Positions 7,186 to 15,320 of a stretch of DNA of 64,000 nucleotides are shown here, piece by piece. This stretch comes from Nocardioides thalensis. Its GTDB lineage: Bacteria > Actinomycetota > Actinomycetes > Propionibacteriales > Nocardioidaceae. A model generated the notes under the pieces. It made no database searches and was not told the DNA's origin. It saw nothing but the letters and a program-made list of their open reading frames with translations. Location: assembly GCF_013410655.1 (NCBI RefSeq), contig NZ_JACCFP010000001.1, positions 3,061,501 to 3,125,500 of the forward strand, written 5' to 3'. Positions within the stretch are counted from its first letter, which is position 1. Each line of letters opens with the position of its first letter. The position numbers and the translations under genes are program-made.

Positions 7186-9648
7186 ATGCGCTACGCCGAC
7201 CCGTCCCTGTGCCCCGACTGCCGCTCGGACCTGCCCCACGCCGTCCCGGCCTGCCCGTCCTGCGGGCTCCAGGTTCGTCATCCGCTCGCGACGGAGCTGT
7301 TCTCCACGCTCAGGCGCGCCGACGTGCTGCTCGCGCGACTCCAGCAGGAGAGCCGGGTCCCGGTCGCGGTGGGCGCACCGCCCGCACCGCCCGCGGTCCC
7401 GCCGGCACCGGTCCCTCCGCCGCCGCTCCCGCAGTCCGCGCCGGCGCGTCGTACGGGCGTCGCCTGGGCGTCGGTGCCCAAGATCCTGCTCGGGCTCGGC
7501 GCGTTCTTCCTCCTGGTCGCCGCGGTCACGTTCCTGGCCGTGTCGTGGTCGCACCTCGGCGTCGGCGGCCGTACGGCGGTGCTGCTCGCGTTCACCGCCC
7601 TCTCGGGCGGTGCCGCGCTTCTGCTGCACCGACTCGGCCTGCGGATCGCCGGCGAGTCCCTCGTCGTCGTCGGCCTCGGGATGCTCGCGCTCGACGTGGT
7701 CGGTGCGGGCAACGCGGGCTGGTTCGGCGAGCTGTCGGACGGAGCGATCGCCTTGGCGTCGGGTGTCGCTCTCCTCGTCGCCGGCACCGCCGTCGGCGCC
7801 CTCCGCCTCGCCGGACGGCCGCGGCTGGTCGCACCCCAGCTGATCGCGGGCCTCGGCCTCCTCGTCGCCTACTGCGGCGCGCTCGAGACGATCGGCCACC
7901 CGCTCCTGACCAGCCACCTCGCGGTCGTCCTCGGCGTCGCCGGGACGCTGGCCGCGCGCCGCGCCGGCCTCGGGGTGCTCGCGGGAAGCCTCGCCGCTCC
8001 GGCCGGAATCGCCTGGGCGTTCGGCGGGCTGGTCGCCCTCGGCGAGGCGCTCGACACCCCGTCCGTCGAGCAGCTGTGGCTCGACGGCTCCGGCTGGTCG
8101 CTGCTCGCGACCGCGGCCGCCGCCGTGGTGCCCGGCGTCGTCCTGCGCCACCGGGCGCTGATCCAGTGGGGCGGCTCGGTCGCCGCCCTGGTCGTGACCG
8201 CCGCCCTGGCCGTCCCGTGCATCGACACGCCGGTCGAGACCGTCGGCCTGGTGGCCCTGCTGATCACCCTCGGGTGGACCCTCGCGCTGGCGTTCCTCCC
8301 GGCCCTGCTGCGGCCGGTCGCCGTCGCCCCGGCCGTGATCGGCGGCGTGATCCTCGGCGGCCTCGTCCTCGTGACCACGAGCATCGCGCTCGGCCGCTGG
8401 ATGGAGGTCGTCTCGTCCGACCGCTTGCGGGCCGCCGGCCGCTTCACCGGCACGGAGCCCGCGACCGAGCCGCTGCTGACCGTGCCGTCGGCCCTGGTCG
8501 TCGTCGCGATCGCCGCCCTGCTGGTGTCCGGCACCAGGGACCGGGCGCGGTCGACCTGGATCGCCTGGGCCGCGGTCGCGGGCGTCGTCGCCGGGGTGAC
8601 CGCGGCCGTGACCGTCGCGTCGTACGACGTGCCCGTCGCTGCCGCGATCGCGGTCCTGCTCGTGACGGCGGCGGGCGCCGCCACCGTCGCGCTGGCGCTG
8701 GACGACGGCGCCCAGCTCGGCGTCGCCGCCCTCGGCATGGTCGTCGGCGGCACCGCCGTCGTACTGGGTCTCCCGTGGTCGGGCCTGACCGTCGCTGCCT
8801 CCGCGGTCGCGTTGGTGGTCGCCGCGGCGCTCCACCTCCGGGCGGGCGTCCCGGCGCTCCGGGCCGTCGGCGGCTCCTGCCTCGGCCCGAGCCTCGCGCT
8901 GCTCGTCTGGTCCGCCACCGCCGCCGCGGACCTGGACACCACGTGGCGCGGGGTCCCGCTGCTGCTGGCGCTCGGCGTGCTCGCCATCGCCCGGCCCCGT
9001 CACGAGGTCGAGCAGCCCGCACTCCTGGCCGGCCTGCTGGGGGGCCTGCTCGCGATCAACGCGGCTCCCGACACCGCCTCCTCGCTCGCGCTGCACCTGA
9101 CCGTGCTGGGCTTCCTGGTCTCGGCCACCGCGGTGATCCACGAGTCGCGGCGCCACGCGGCATGGGCCGGCGGCGCGATCCTGCTGCTCGCGACGTGGGT
9201 GCGCCTCGGCGATCTCGGCGTCCGCGAGCCCGAGGCCTACACGCTGCCGCTGGCAGCGATCCTGACCGTCATCGGCCTGATCGGGCTCCGCCGCGACCCC
9301 GACGCCTCGACCGCGACGATGCTGACGCCCGGCCTGCTGCTGGCCACGCTCCCCTCGCTGCTGTGGGTGCTGGACGACCCGGCCTCGCTGCGCGCGGTGC
9401 TGCTCGGCCTCGGCGCCGTCCTGATGACCGTCGCCGGTGCCGCGCTCCGCTGGAGCGCGCCGCTGGTCGTCGGGGCCGCGGTGGGCGCCACCGTGGTGCT
9501 CCGCGAGCTCGGGCCGTACGCCGGTGACGCGCCCGCGTGGGTGTGGATCGGTCTGGGCGGCGCGCTGCTCGTGGTCGTCGGCATCACCTGGGAGCGCCGC
9601 CTGCTGGAGATCCGGACGGCCGCCGGACTCCTCGGACGGCTTCGCTAG
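7186..9648 (+). CDS. Large multi-pass membrane protein with N-terminal zinc ribbon (SCO7613-like)
   Basis: 820 residues. The N terminus has a CxxC-x10-CxxC zinc ribbon (C9, C12, C23, C26), then a helical stretch (FSTLRRADVLLARLQQ) and a proline-rich linker. From about residue 100 to the end it is almost continuous hydrophobic helices, perhaps 20 or more membrane segments. This layout matches the actinobacterial family annotated as SCO7613 C-terminal domain membrane proteins; its function is unknown. The stop codon (TAG, 9646-9648) lies inside the CTAG that borders the palindromic element at 9645-9810. Confidence 0.8.
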   Translation: MRYADPSLCPDCRSDLPHAVPACPSCGLQVRHPLATELFSTLRRADVLLARLQQESRVPVAVGAPPAPPAVPPAPVPPPPLPQSAPARRTGVAWASVPKILLGLGAFFLLVAAVTFLAVSWSHLGVGGRTAVLLAFTALSGGAALLLHRLGLRIAGESLVVVGLGMLALDVVGAGNAGWFGELSDGAIALASGVALLVAGTAVGALRLAGRPRLVAPQLIAGLGLLVAYCGALETIGHPLLTSHLAVVLGVAGTLAARRAGLGVLAGSLAAPAGIAWAFGGLVALGEALDTPSVEQLWLDGSGWSLLATAAAAVVPGVVLRHRALIQWGGSVAALVVTAALAVPCIDTPVETVGLVALLITLGWTLALAFLPALLRPVAVAPAVIGGVILGGLVLVTTSIALGRWMEVVSSDRLRAAGRFTGTEPATEPLLTVPSALVVVAIAALLVSGTRDRARSTWIAWAAVAGVVAGVTAAVTVASYDVPVAAAIAVLLVTAAGAATVALALDDGAQLGVAALGMVVGGTAVVLGLPWSGLTVAASAVALVVAAALHLRAGVPALRAVGGSCLGPSLALLVWSATAAADLDTTWRGVPLLLALGVLAIARPRHEVEQPALLAGLLGGLLAINAAPDTASSLALHLTVLGFLVSATAVIHESRRHAAWAGGAILLLATWVRLGDLGVREPEAYTLPLAAILTVIGLIGLRRDPDASTATMLTPGLLLATLPSLLWVLDDPASLRAVLLGLGAVLMTVAGAALRWSAPLVVGAAVGATVVLRELGPYAGDAPAWVWIGLGGALLVVVGITWERRLLEIRTAAGLLGRLR

Positions 9649-9810
9649 GGCATGGCTCCCAGGTCAGCGCCGTCGCGAGCGACGTTTGCGGCCGAGCTGG
9701 CAAGGCGCCGGAGCGCTGGCGTGCTCGATCGCACGTCGAGCGACGGCAACACAGCCAGGTCGAGTCGGAAACGTCGCGCAGCAGGCGGGGACTTGGGAGC
9801 CATGCCCTAG
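9645..9810. mobile_element. 166-bp MITE-like palindromic element flanked by CTAG
   Basis: The 21-bp ends (9645-9665 and 9790-9810) are inverted copies with one mismatch; both read CTAGGGCATGGCTCCCA outwards-in. The inner halves continue as an imperfect palindrome (GCGACGTTT pairing with AAACGTCGC) to a central CGTGC/GCACG tip, so the single strand could fold end to end. The bordering CTAG on each side fits a 4-bp target duplication of the YTAR type used by IS5-family transposases (family knowledge). No coding capacity. Removing one CTAG plus the interior leaves TTCG-CTAG-CCTCACCGC-ATG, a compact junction between the upstream gene and tpx. Confidence 0.65.
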
Positions 9811-9813
9811 CCT
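9808..9813 (+). promoter_or_regulatory. -10 box of tpx (leaderless)
   Basis: TAGCCT lies 6 bp before the tpx ATG, placing transcription start at or next to the start codon. Its first three bases come from the right-hand CTAG of the palindromic element. Confidence 0.55.
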
Positions 9814-9819
9814 CACCGC

Positions 9820-10311
9820 ATGGCTACCACTGCACTCGGCGGCAACGAGGTCCACACCAACGGCGAGCTCCCGGAGGTCGGCGCGGCCGCCCCGGCGTTC
9901 GAGCTGGTGGGCAGCGACTTCAGCACCGTCAAGCTTCCCGCGGGCACCCGCACGGTCCTCAACGTCTTCCCGAGCGTCGACACCGGCGTCTGCGCCGCGA
10001 GCGTCCGGAAGTTCAACGAGCTCGCGGCCGGCCTGGAGAACACCCAGGTCATCTGCGTCTCCAACGACCTGCCGTTCGCCCAGGCCCGGTTCTGCGGCGC
10101 CGAAGGCGTCGAGAACGTCGTCGCGGCCTCCGGCTTCCGGTCGAGCTTCGGCGACGACTACGGCGTGTCCCTGACCGACGGCAAGTTCGAGGGACTGCTG
10201 GCCCGCTCGGTCTTCGTGATCGACGCCGACGGCAAGGTCGTCTACACCCAGCTCGTGCCCGAGATCGCCACCGAGCCCGACTACGACGCCGCGGTCGCGG
10301 CCCTGGGCTGA
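9820..10311 (+). CDS. tpx: Thiol peroxidase (atypical 2-Cys peroxiredoxin Tpx)
   Basis: 163 residues, the usual Tpx length. It reduces hydrogen and organic peroxides in the cytoplasm using thioredoxin. The peroxidatic cysteine is C58 in [15 protein letters not shown], and the resolving cysteine is C92 in [22 protein letters not shown] near the C terminus is also typical. There is no ribosome site, consistent with a leaderless transcript from TAGCCT. Convergent with the alkyltransferase-like gene, whose stop lies 7 bp away. Confidence 0.95.
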   Translation: MATTALGGNEVHTNGELPEVGAAAPAFELVGSDFSTVKLPAGTRTVLNVFPSVDTGVCAASVRKFNELAAGLENTQVICVSNDLPFAQARFCGAEGVENVVAASGFRSSFGDDYGVSLTDGKFEGLLARSVFVIDADGKVVYTQLVPEIATEPDYDAAVAALG

Positions 10312-10318
10312 GCCACCG

Positions 10319-10627
10319 CTAGTCGGGATCCGCCGGGTCCCAGAACGCCTCGAGCATGATCAGCCGCCCGTCGGCGCGCTGCGGGGTCCCCTCGGCCTCG
10401 TAGTGCGCCTCGGCGCGGCCGTCGTGGCTCGGCGGCAGCGTGCCGTCGGCGCGCACCACGCGCCACCACGGCACCGGCCCGCCGTGGTGGGCCATCACCG
10501 TCCCGACCTGCCGTGGGCCGCCCCCGACGACGGCCGCGATCGCGCCGTACGTCGTCACCCGCCCGGGCGGGATCTGCTCCACGGTCTCGAGCACCCGCTC
10601 GACGTACGCCTCATCCACGCAGGACAT
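10319..10627 (-). CDS. Alkyltransferase-like protein (MGMT fold without the acceptor cysteine)
   Basis: 102 residues covering only the DNA-binding/active-site domain of O6-alkylguanine-DNA alkyltransferases (IPPGRVTTYGAIAAVVG, GGPRQVGTVMAHH). The acceptor motif PCHRV is replaced by PWWRVV (residues 53-58), so the alkyl-accepting Cys is Trp. Proteins of this kind (ATL) bind O6-alkylguanine and hand it to nucleotide excision repair rather than reversing it; that is family knowledge. An equivalent gene lies near adnA and moeZ in mycobacteria. Confidence 0.88.
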   Translation of the reverse strand: MSCVDEAYVERVLETVEQIPPGRVTTYGAIAAVVGGGPRQVGTVMAHHGGPVPWWRVVRADGTLPPSHDGRAEAHYEAEGTPQRADGRLIMLEAFWDPADPD

Positions 10628-10644
10628 CCTGCCGGAGACGCCGA

Positions 10645-10672
10645 GGACCCCGTCGCGGCGGCGACGGGGCCC
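10645..10672 (-). terminator. GC-rich hairpin downstream of moeZ
   Basis: 12-bp arms (10645-10656 and 10661-10672) with one mismatch and a 4-base loop, about 107 bp past the moeZ stop and before the alkyltransferase-like gene. It has no U-tract, which is common in high-GC actinobacteria. Confidence 0.5.
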
Positions 10673-10778
10673 TCAGGTGCTCCCTCGGTGCGAACGAAGA
10701 CCGAAAGTCTGCTGGTCTGGACAACGACGAACCGCTGTCGCGGTTACGGCGATGCCGTGTCGCAGTTACCGGGGAGGT

Positions 10779-11987
10779 TCAGTACGACGGCTGCGACGGG
10801 TCGATCTGGTTGACCCACGCCACGACGCCGCCACCCACGTGGACCGCGTCGTCGTAGCCCGCACCCTTCACGATCGCGAGCGTCTCGGCGGACCGGACGC
10901 CGGACTTGCAGTGCATGATCACCTGCTTGCCCGAGTCGACCGCCGGCAGCTGCGCGAGCGCGTTGCCGTTGAGGAACTCGCCCTTCGGGATCAGCACGGA
11001 GCCGGGGATCTTGTTGATCTCGTACTCGTTGGGCTCGCGCACGTCGATGAGCACGAAGTCGCGGGTGCCCTCCTCGCGCTCCTTGAGCAGGTGCTCGAGC
11101 TGGACCACGGAGATCGTCGAGTCGGCCGCGGCCTCGGCCGCCTCGTCGGAGACGGCGCCGCAGAAGAACTCGTAGTCGATGAGCGCGTCGACGGTCGGGT
11201 TCTCGCCGCACAGCGCGCAGTTGGGGTCCTTGCGGACCTTGAGCTTGCGGTACTCCATCTCGAGGGCGTCGTAGATCATCAGCTTGCCGACGAGCGGCTC
11301 GCCGATGCCGGTCAGCAGCTTGATGGCCTCGTTGACCTGGATCGAGCCGATCGAGGCGCACAGGACGCCGAGCACGCCGCCCTCGGCGCAGCTCGGGACC
11401 ATGCCCGGCGGCGGGGGCTCGGGGTAGAGGCAGCGGTAGCAGGGCGCGCCCTCGACCTGCTTCGGCGCGAACACCGATGCCTGGCCGTCGAAGCGGTAGA
11501 TCGAGCCCCACACGTAAGGGATCCCGAGCAGGTACGCCGCGTCGTTGACCATGTAGCGCGTCGCGAAGTTGTCGGTGCCGTCGACGATCAGGTCGTAGCC
11601 CTCGAAGACCTCGAACACGTTGTCGTTGTCGAGGCGCTCGCCGTGGACGATCACGTTCACGTAGGGGTTGATCTCGGCGACCGACTCCTGGGCCGAGACG
11701 GCCTTCGGGCGGCCGATGTCGGACTGGCCGTGGATGATCTGGCGCTGGAGGTTGGACTCGTCGACCTCGTCGAACTCGACGATGCCGATGGTGCCGACGC
11801 CCGCCGCCGCGAGGTACATCAGGGCCGGGCTGCCGAGGCCGCCCGCGCCGATGACCAGCACCTTGGCGTTCTTGAGCCGCTTCTGCCCGGTCATGCCCAC
11901 GTCGGGGATGATCAGGTGGCGGCTGTAGCGACGTACCTCGTCGATGGTCAGCTCGTCGGCCGGCTCGACCAGCGCGGGAAAACTCAC
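10779..11987 (-). CDS. moeZ: MoeZ/MoeB-type adenylyltransferase-sulfurtransferase
   Basis: 402 residues. It activates the C-terminal Gly-Gly of small sulfur-carrier proteins (MoaD- and CysO-like) with ATP and then transfers sulfur. The E1-like adenylation domain has GAGGLGS (47-53) and DNFATRY. The structural zinc cysteines are C183/C186 and C257/C260. A C-terminal rhodanese domain carries the active-site Cys in HCKSGVRS (C360). GTG at 11987 is chosen because AGGAGC sits 6 bp upstream; a longer frame to 12101 overlaps the regulatory spacer. Divergent from the TetR gene, with 200 bp between carrying two palindromes. Supports molybdopterin and/or cysteine synthesis; the carrier genes are not in this window. 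Confidence 0.92.
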   Translation of the reverse strand: MSFPALVEPADELTIDEVRRYSRHLIIPDVGMTGQKRLKNAKVLVIGAGGLGSPALMYLAAAGVGTIGIVEFDEVDESNLQRQIIHGQSDIGRPKAVSAQESVAEINPYVNVIVHGERLDNDNVFEVFEGYDLIVDGTDNFATRYMVNDAAYLLGIPYVWGSIYRFDGQASVFAPKQVEGAPCYRCLYPEPPPPGMVPSCAEGGVLGVLCASIGSIQVNEAIKLLTGIGEPLVGKLMIYDALEMEYRKLKVRKDPNCALCGENPTVDALIDYEFFCGAVSDEAAEAAADSTISVVQLEHLLKEREEGTRDFVLIDVREPNEYEINKIPGSVLIPKGEFLNGNALAQLPAVDSGKQVIMHCKSGVRSAETLAIVKGAGYDDAVHVGGGVVAWVNQIDPSQPSY

Positions 11988-12048
11988 GGATAGCTCCTGT
12001 TCGGACTCTTGACGCAGACGCACCGCACAACACGCACGCTGCGTCCGG

Positions 12049-12064
12049 TGTTCCCTCGGGAACA
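12049..12064. promoter_or_regulatory. Palindrome in the moeZ-tetR spacer
   Basis: TGTTCCC-TC-GGGAACA, perfect 7-bp arms, 62 bp upstream of the moeZ start. A possible operator or short hairpin in the moeZ leader. Confidence 0.4.
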
Positions 12065-12150
12065 TCCATGGTCGCCCGCGGGCCCAAGGCGACCGCGCCA
12101 CGTCCCGTCATCCGGACCCGAAGTCGCACGGAGTAGGCTCACCGTCGCAT

Positions 12151-12162
12151 TACCCGTGGGTA
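12151..12162. promoter_or_regulatory. Candidate TetR operator
   Basis: TACCC-GT-GGGTA, 26 bp before the TetR start and just past a -10-like TAGGCT (12134-12139), so it would cover early transcribed bases. Position and symmetry suggest autoregulation. Confidence 0.45.
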
Positions 12163-12187
12163 GCACGCGCTTGATCAGGAGGGTCCA

Positions 12188-12817
12188 GTGGTGACCGAGT
12201 CGTACGACGTGGACGACCGCCCCCGTGGCGTGCGGCTGCCCCGCCGCGAGCGCCGGGCCCAGCTGATGAGCGCCGCGCTCGAGGTGTTCGTCGCGCAGGG
12301 CTACCACTCCGCCGCGATGGACGACATCGCCGAGCGCGCCGGCGTGTCCAAGCCCGTGCTCTACCAGCACTTCCCCGGCAAGCTCGAGCTCTACCTCGCG
12401 CTCCTCGACGCGTCGTGCGACACGATGATCGCCAACTGTCGTGCGGCGCTGGAGTCGACTCACGACAACAAGCAGCGGGTCGCCGCGGCGATCGACGCGT
12501 TCTTCGGGTACGTCGCCCACGACACCGGCGCGTTCCGGCTGGTCTTCGAGTCCGACCTCACCAACGAGCCCGAGGTGCGGGCCCACGTGGAGCGGGTCAC
12601 CATCGAGTGCGCCGAGATGATCGCGGCCGTGATCGGCGAGGACACCGGCCTCCCCGCCGACGCGTCGAAGCTGCTGGCCGTCTCGCTAGTGGGAATGGCA
12701 CAGGTCAGCGCCCGGTTCTGGCTCACCGAGGGTGGTGGGCTCGACCGCGAGCAGGCCGTGGCGCTCGTCTCCGGCCTGGCGTGGCGCGGCATCCGGGGTT
12801 ACCCACTCACCGACTAA
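12188..12817 (+). CDS. TetR-family transcriptional regulator
   Basis: 209 residues. The N-terminal TetR DNA-binding domain spans roughly residues 20-67 (RAQLMSAALEVFVAQGYHSA, then MDDIAERAGVSKPVLYQHFP), followed by an all-helical ligand domain. AGGAGG at 12177-12182 precedes two adjacent GTG codons, 12188 and 12191; spacing slightly favours the second. Gene order TetR then DUF3107, next to MoeZ, matches Rv3208-Rv3208A of M. tuberculosis, so this is probably the orthologue. The ligand is unknown. Confidence 0.9.
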   Translation: MVTESYDVDDRPRGVRLPRRERRAQLMSAALEVFVAQGYHSAAMDDIAERAGVSKPVLYQHFPGKLELYLALLDASCDTMIANCRAALESTHDNKQRVAAAIDAFFGYVAHDTGAFRLVFESDLTNEPEVRAHVERVTIECAEMIAAVIGEDTGLPADASKLLAVSLVGMAQVSARFWLTEGGGLDREQAVALVSGLAWRGIRGYPLTD

Positions 12818-12858
12818 CGTTCCCACCGTCCCGTCTGTGCAGTGACCAAGGAGAGAAC

Positions 12859-13095
12859 ATGACCGTCGAGGTCAAGATCGGCGTGCAGAACGCCTCCCGC
12901 GAGCTCGTCGTCGAGAGCAACCAGTCGACCGAGGACATCACCGCGGCACTGCGCGAGGCGCTCGGCGCTGGCGACGACTCCGCCGTCTTCTCCCTGACCG
13001 ACGCCAAGGGCAAGGTCATCGTCGTCCCGACCGCCAAGCTGGCGTACGTCGAGATCGGCCGCTCGGTCAGCGGCCAGGTCGGCTTCAGGTCCTGA
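12859..13095 (+). CDS. DUF3107 (TB9.4-like) small protein
   Basis: 78 residues, starting MTVEVKIGVQNASRELVVES and ending RSVSGQVGF. The length and the central TDAKGKVIVVPTAKLAYVEIG match the actinobacterial DUF3107 family, which has no known function. AAGGAGAG lies 6 bp before the ATG. It follows the TetR gene by 41 bp and is probably cotranscribed. Its conservation next to MoeZ and a TetR regulator suggests a shared small regulon, but no activity can be deduced. Confidence 0.85.
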   Translation: MTVEVKIGVQNASRELVVESNQSTEDITAALREALGAGDDSAVFSLTDAKGKVIVVPTAKLAYVEIGRSVSGQVGFRS

Positions 13096-13176
13096 GCTCC
13101 TGAGGGAACTCTTCGCCCGCACCTAGCCGTTTCACAGGCACGCGGGGCAGCATGGCCCCGAGAGGGGTGGTTCCCG

Positions 13177-13986
13177 ATGCTGCAGTTCCGCTACGACGCG
13201 CTGAGCGACACCGGTCGCGTGCGCGACCACAACGAGGACGCGGGCTTCGCCGGGCCCTACCTGCTCTGCGTCGCTGACGGCGTCGGCGGGGCCGCGGCCG
13301 GTGAGGTCGCGGCGGCCACGACGTCGTACGTCGTCAGCGCCCGCGCGCTCGCGCACCCGGGCTACGACCCGCTCCGCGTGCTGCAGCGGGCGGTCGGCGA
13401 ATCCCATGCGCAGATCGCCGCCGGCGTCGAGGCCGTTCCCGCGCGCACCGGCATGGCGACGACGTTGACCGCCGTCCTCACCGACGGCCTCCGGTTCGGC
13501 CTCGCCCATCTCGGCGACTCCCGCGCCTACCTGTTCCGCGACGGCGGGCTGACCCAGCTCAGCCACGACCACACGATGGTGCAGGCGATGGTCGACTCCG
13601 GGCGGCTCACCACCGCGGAGGCAGCGGCCTCGCCGTACCGGAACGTCGTCCTCCAGGCGCTCGACGCGCAGACGGAGCCGACGCCCGACCTGCTCTGGCT
13701 CGACCTGCGCGCCGGCGACCGGCTGCTCCTGTGCAGCGACGGCCTCACCGACGTGGTGCCCGACCACGACCTGGCCGAGATCCTGCGCGACCCGTCGCGC
13801 AGCACGGCCACCGCGCGTCTCGTCGAGGCGGCGCTCGAGGCCGGCAGCCGGGACAACGTCACCTGCATCGTGGCCGACGTCGTGGACGCCCCGCCCATCG
13901 TCGGCAACGGCGCGGTGCTCGGCGCCGTACTCGACCTCGCCAACGTGGTCGACCCGGTCGCAGTGAGGCCGCTCCGCTCGGCGTGA
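13177..13986 (+). CDS. PP2C-family serine/threonine protein phosphatase
   Basis: 269 residues. Metal-dependent (Mn/Mg) phosphoprotein phosphatase with the full motif set: RDHNED near residue 17, CVADGVGG near residue 31, HLGDSRAYLF near residue 113, LLLCSDGLTDVV near residue 187 and SRDNVTCIV near residue 229. No transmembrane segment, so cytosolic. It stands alone, without an adjacent kinase, unlike the PP2C at 25645. The leader has GAGAGGGG about 9 bp before the ATG. Confidence 0.9.
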   Translation: MLQFRYDALSDTGRVRDHNEDAGFAGPYLLCVADGVGGAAAGEVAAATTSYVVSARALAHPGYDPLRVLQRAVGESHAQIAAGVEAVPARTGMATTLTAVLTDGLRFGLAHLGDSRAYLFRDGGLTQLSHDHTMVQAMVDSGRLTTAEAAASPYRNVVLQALDAQTEPTPDLLWLDLRAGDRLLLCSDGLTDVVPDHDLAEILRDPSRSTATARLVEAALEAGSRDNVTCIVADVVDAPPIVGNGAVLGAVLDLANVVDPVAVRPLRSA

Positions 13987-14021
13987 CCGAAAAGCAACGC
14001 AAGTCCGGGCCTGGACCGGCC

Positions 14022-14027
14022 TAGACT
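14022..14027 (+). promoter_or_regulatory. -10 box, leaderless
   Basis: TAGACT, 6 bp before the GTG at 14034. There is no ribosome-binding site, so the mRNA probably starts at the start codon. Confidence 0.55.
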
Positions 14028-14033
14028 GATGAT

Positions 14034-14381
14034 GTGAGCAAGAACCGGACGTACGAGTACGCGCGCCTGTGGGTGCCGCTGTACGACGACGTCGCGCTCG
14101 CGGTCACCCGGCCGGTCTACCTGATCGAGGCCGCCGACGGGTTCGAGGGCTTCGCCGCGGAGAAGAACACCAGCCTGGTCAGGCTGATGAACGACCTCGG
14201 CCGCGACGGCTGGAAGGTCGCCCCGACGCCGATGCGCGTCACCAACCCCTCCCCGGAGTTCCAGCTGCTCATCGACGCCACCCTCGACGAGCTCGACGCC
14301 GGCACCGGTGACCCGGTCAGCGAGGGCGCCGGCCAGGTCGCGGAGTTCGACGTCTACTCGCTGCGTCGCCGCGGCGCCTGA
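14034..14381 (+). CDS. Conserved hypothetical small protein
   Basis: 115 residues, beginning MSKNRTYEYARLWVPLYDDV. No signal peptide, membrane segment or motif that I recognise. It is aromatic-rich at the N terminus, and the middle (LVRLMNDLGRDGWKVAPTPM) resembles the short DUF4177-like pattern of small proteins, a weak impression only. Leaderless GTG start. Convergent with the LigD-polymerase gene, whose stop lies 18 bp downstream; no functional inference from that. Confidence 0.65.
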   Translation: MSKNRTYEYARLWVPLYDDVALAVTRPVYLIEAADGFEGFAAEKNTSLVRLMNDLGRDGWKVAPTPMRVTNPSPEFQLLIDATLDELDAGTGDPVSEGAGQVAEFDVYSLRRRGA

Positions 14382-14399
14382 CGTCCCCCGCCTCGTCGG

Positions 14400-15320
14400 T
14401 CAGCCGGGCAGGGCATCGGCGAACAGGTCGCCGTACTCCTCCACGCGCTGGAGCACCTCGGTGAACGAGAACTGGCCGAGCTCCATCTCGTCCTCGGCGC
14501 CCGCCTCGACCTCGTCCCAGCCCAGCGGCGTCGCGACTGTCGGCCGCTCCTTGCCGCGCAGGGAGTACGGCGCGACGGTCGTCTTCGACCCCGCGTTCTG
14601 CGACCAGTCGAAGAACACCTTCCCCGCCCGACGGGCCTTCGTCATCGTCGCGGTGACGCGGTCGCCGTACGCCTCCTGGAGCTCCTCGGCCACCTCCTTG
14701 GCGAGCGCGCTCGTCTCGTCGGGCGGCAGCGGCTCGTCGAGAGGCGCGTAGAGGTGGAGGCCCTTGCTGCCGCTGGTCACGGGGTACGCCGCGAGGCCGC
14801 GCTCGTCGAGCGCCTCGCGCGCCAGCAGCGCCACCTGGCAGCACTCGTGGAGACCGGCCGGCTCGCCGGGGTCGAGGTCGATGACGACGCGGTCGGCGCC
14901 GACCGGGTCGCCGTCCTCGTCGACGCTCCACTGGTGCACGTGCAGCTCGAGCGCGGCCAGGTTGGCCATCCACATCAGCGTCGCGAGGTCCTCGACGATA
15001 GGGAAGACGAGCGTGTCGCCGTACCGGCTCTCGCCGCGCGAGCCAGTCGTCGGCACCTTCGCCGTGCGCACCCACGACGGCGTGCCGGCCGGGGCGTTCT
15101 TCTCGAAGAAGCTCATGTCCTGCACCCCGTGCGGCCAGCGGATGCGCGTCACCGGGCGGCCCGCGAGGTGCGGCAGCAGCACCGGCGCGATCCGCGCGTA
15201 GTAGTCGAGCACCTCGCCCTTGGTGGTGCCGGTCGCCGGGTAGAGGACCTTGCCGAGGTTGGAGAGCTTGAGCGTGCGGCCCTCGACGTCGACGTGGACC
15301 TCCTCGCCCGGAGGCGTCAC
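14400..15320 (-). CDS. LigD-type NHEJ DNA polymerase/primase (stand-alone PolDom)
   Basis: 306 residues, the size of a free LigD polymerase domain. It fills gaps and adds ribonucleotides during non-homologous end joining together with Ku and an ATP-dependent ligase. Visible features are the N-terminal KLSNLGKVLYPATG, YYARIAPVLLPHLAGRP, the metal-binding DxD in RVVIDLDPGE, TSGSKGLHLYAPL, and the C-terminal SLRGKERPTVATPLGWDEV. The GTG start at 15320 overlaps the preceding stop as GTGA (15317-15320), so translation is coupled to the transpeptidase gene. Last gene of a three-gene operon. Confidence 0.9.
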   Translation of the reverse strand: MTPPGEEVHVDVEGRTLKLSNLGKVLYPATGTTKGEVLDYYARIAPVLLPHLAGRPVTRIRWPHGVQDMSFFEKNAPAGTPSWVRTAKVPTTGSRGESRYGDTLVFPIVEDLATLMWMANLAALELHVHQWSVDEDGDPVGADRVVIDLDPGEPAGLHECCQVALLAREALDERGLAAYPVTSGSKGLHLYAPLDEPLPPDETSALAKEVAEELQEAYGDRVTATMTKARRAGKVFFDWSQNAGSKTTVAPYSLRGKERPTVATPLGWDEVEAGAEDEMELGQFSFTEVLQRVEEYGDLFADALPG

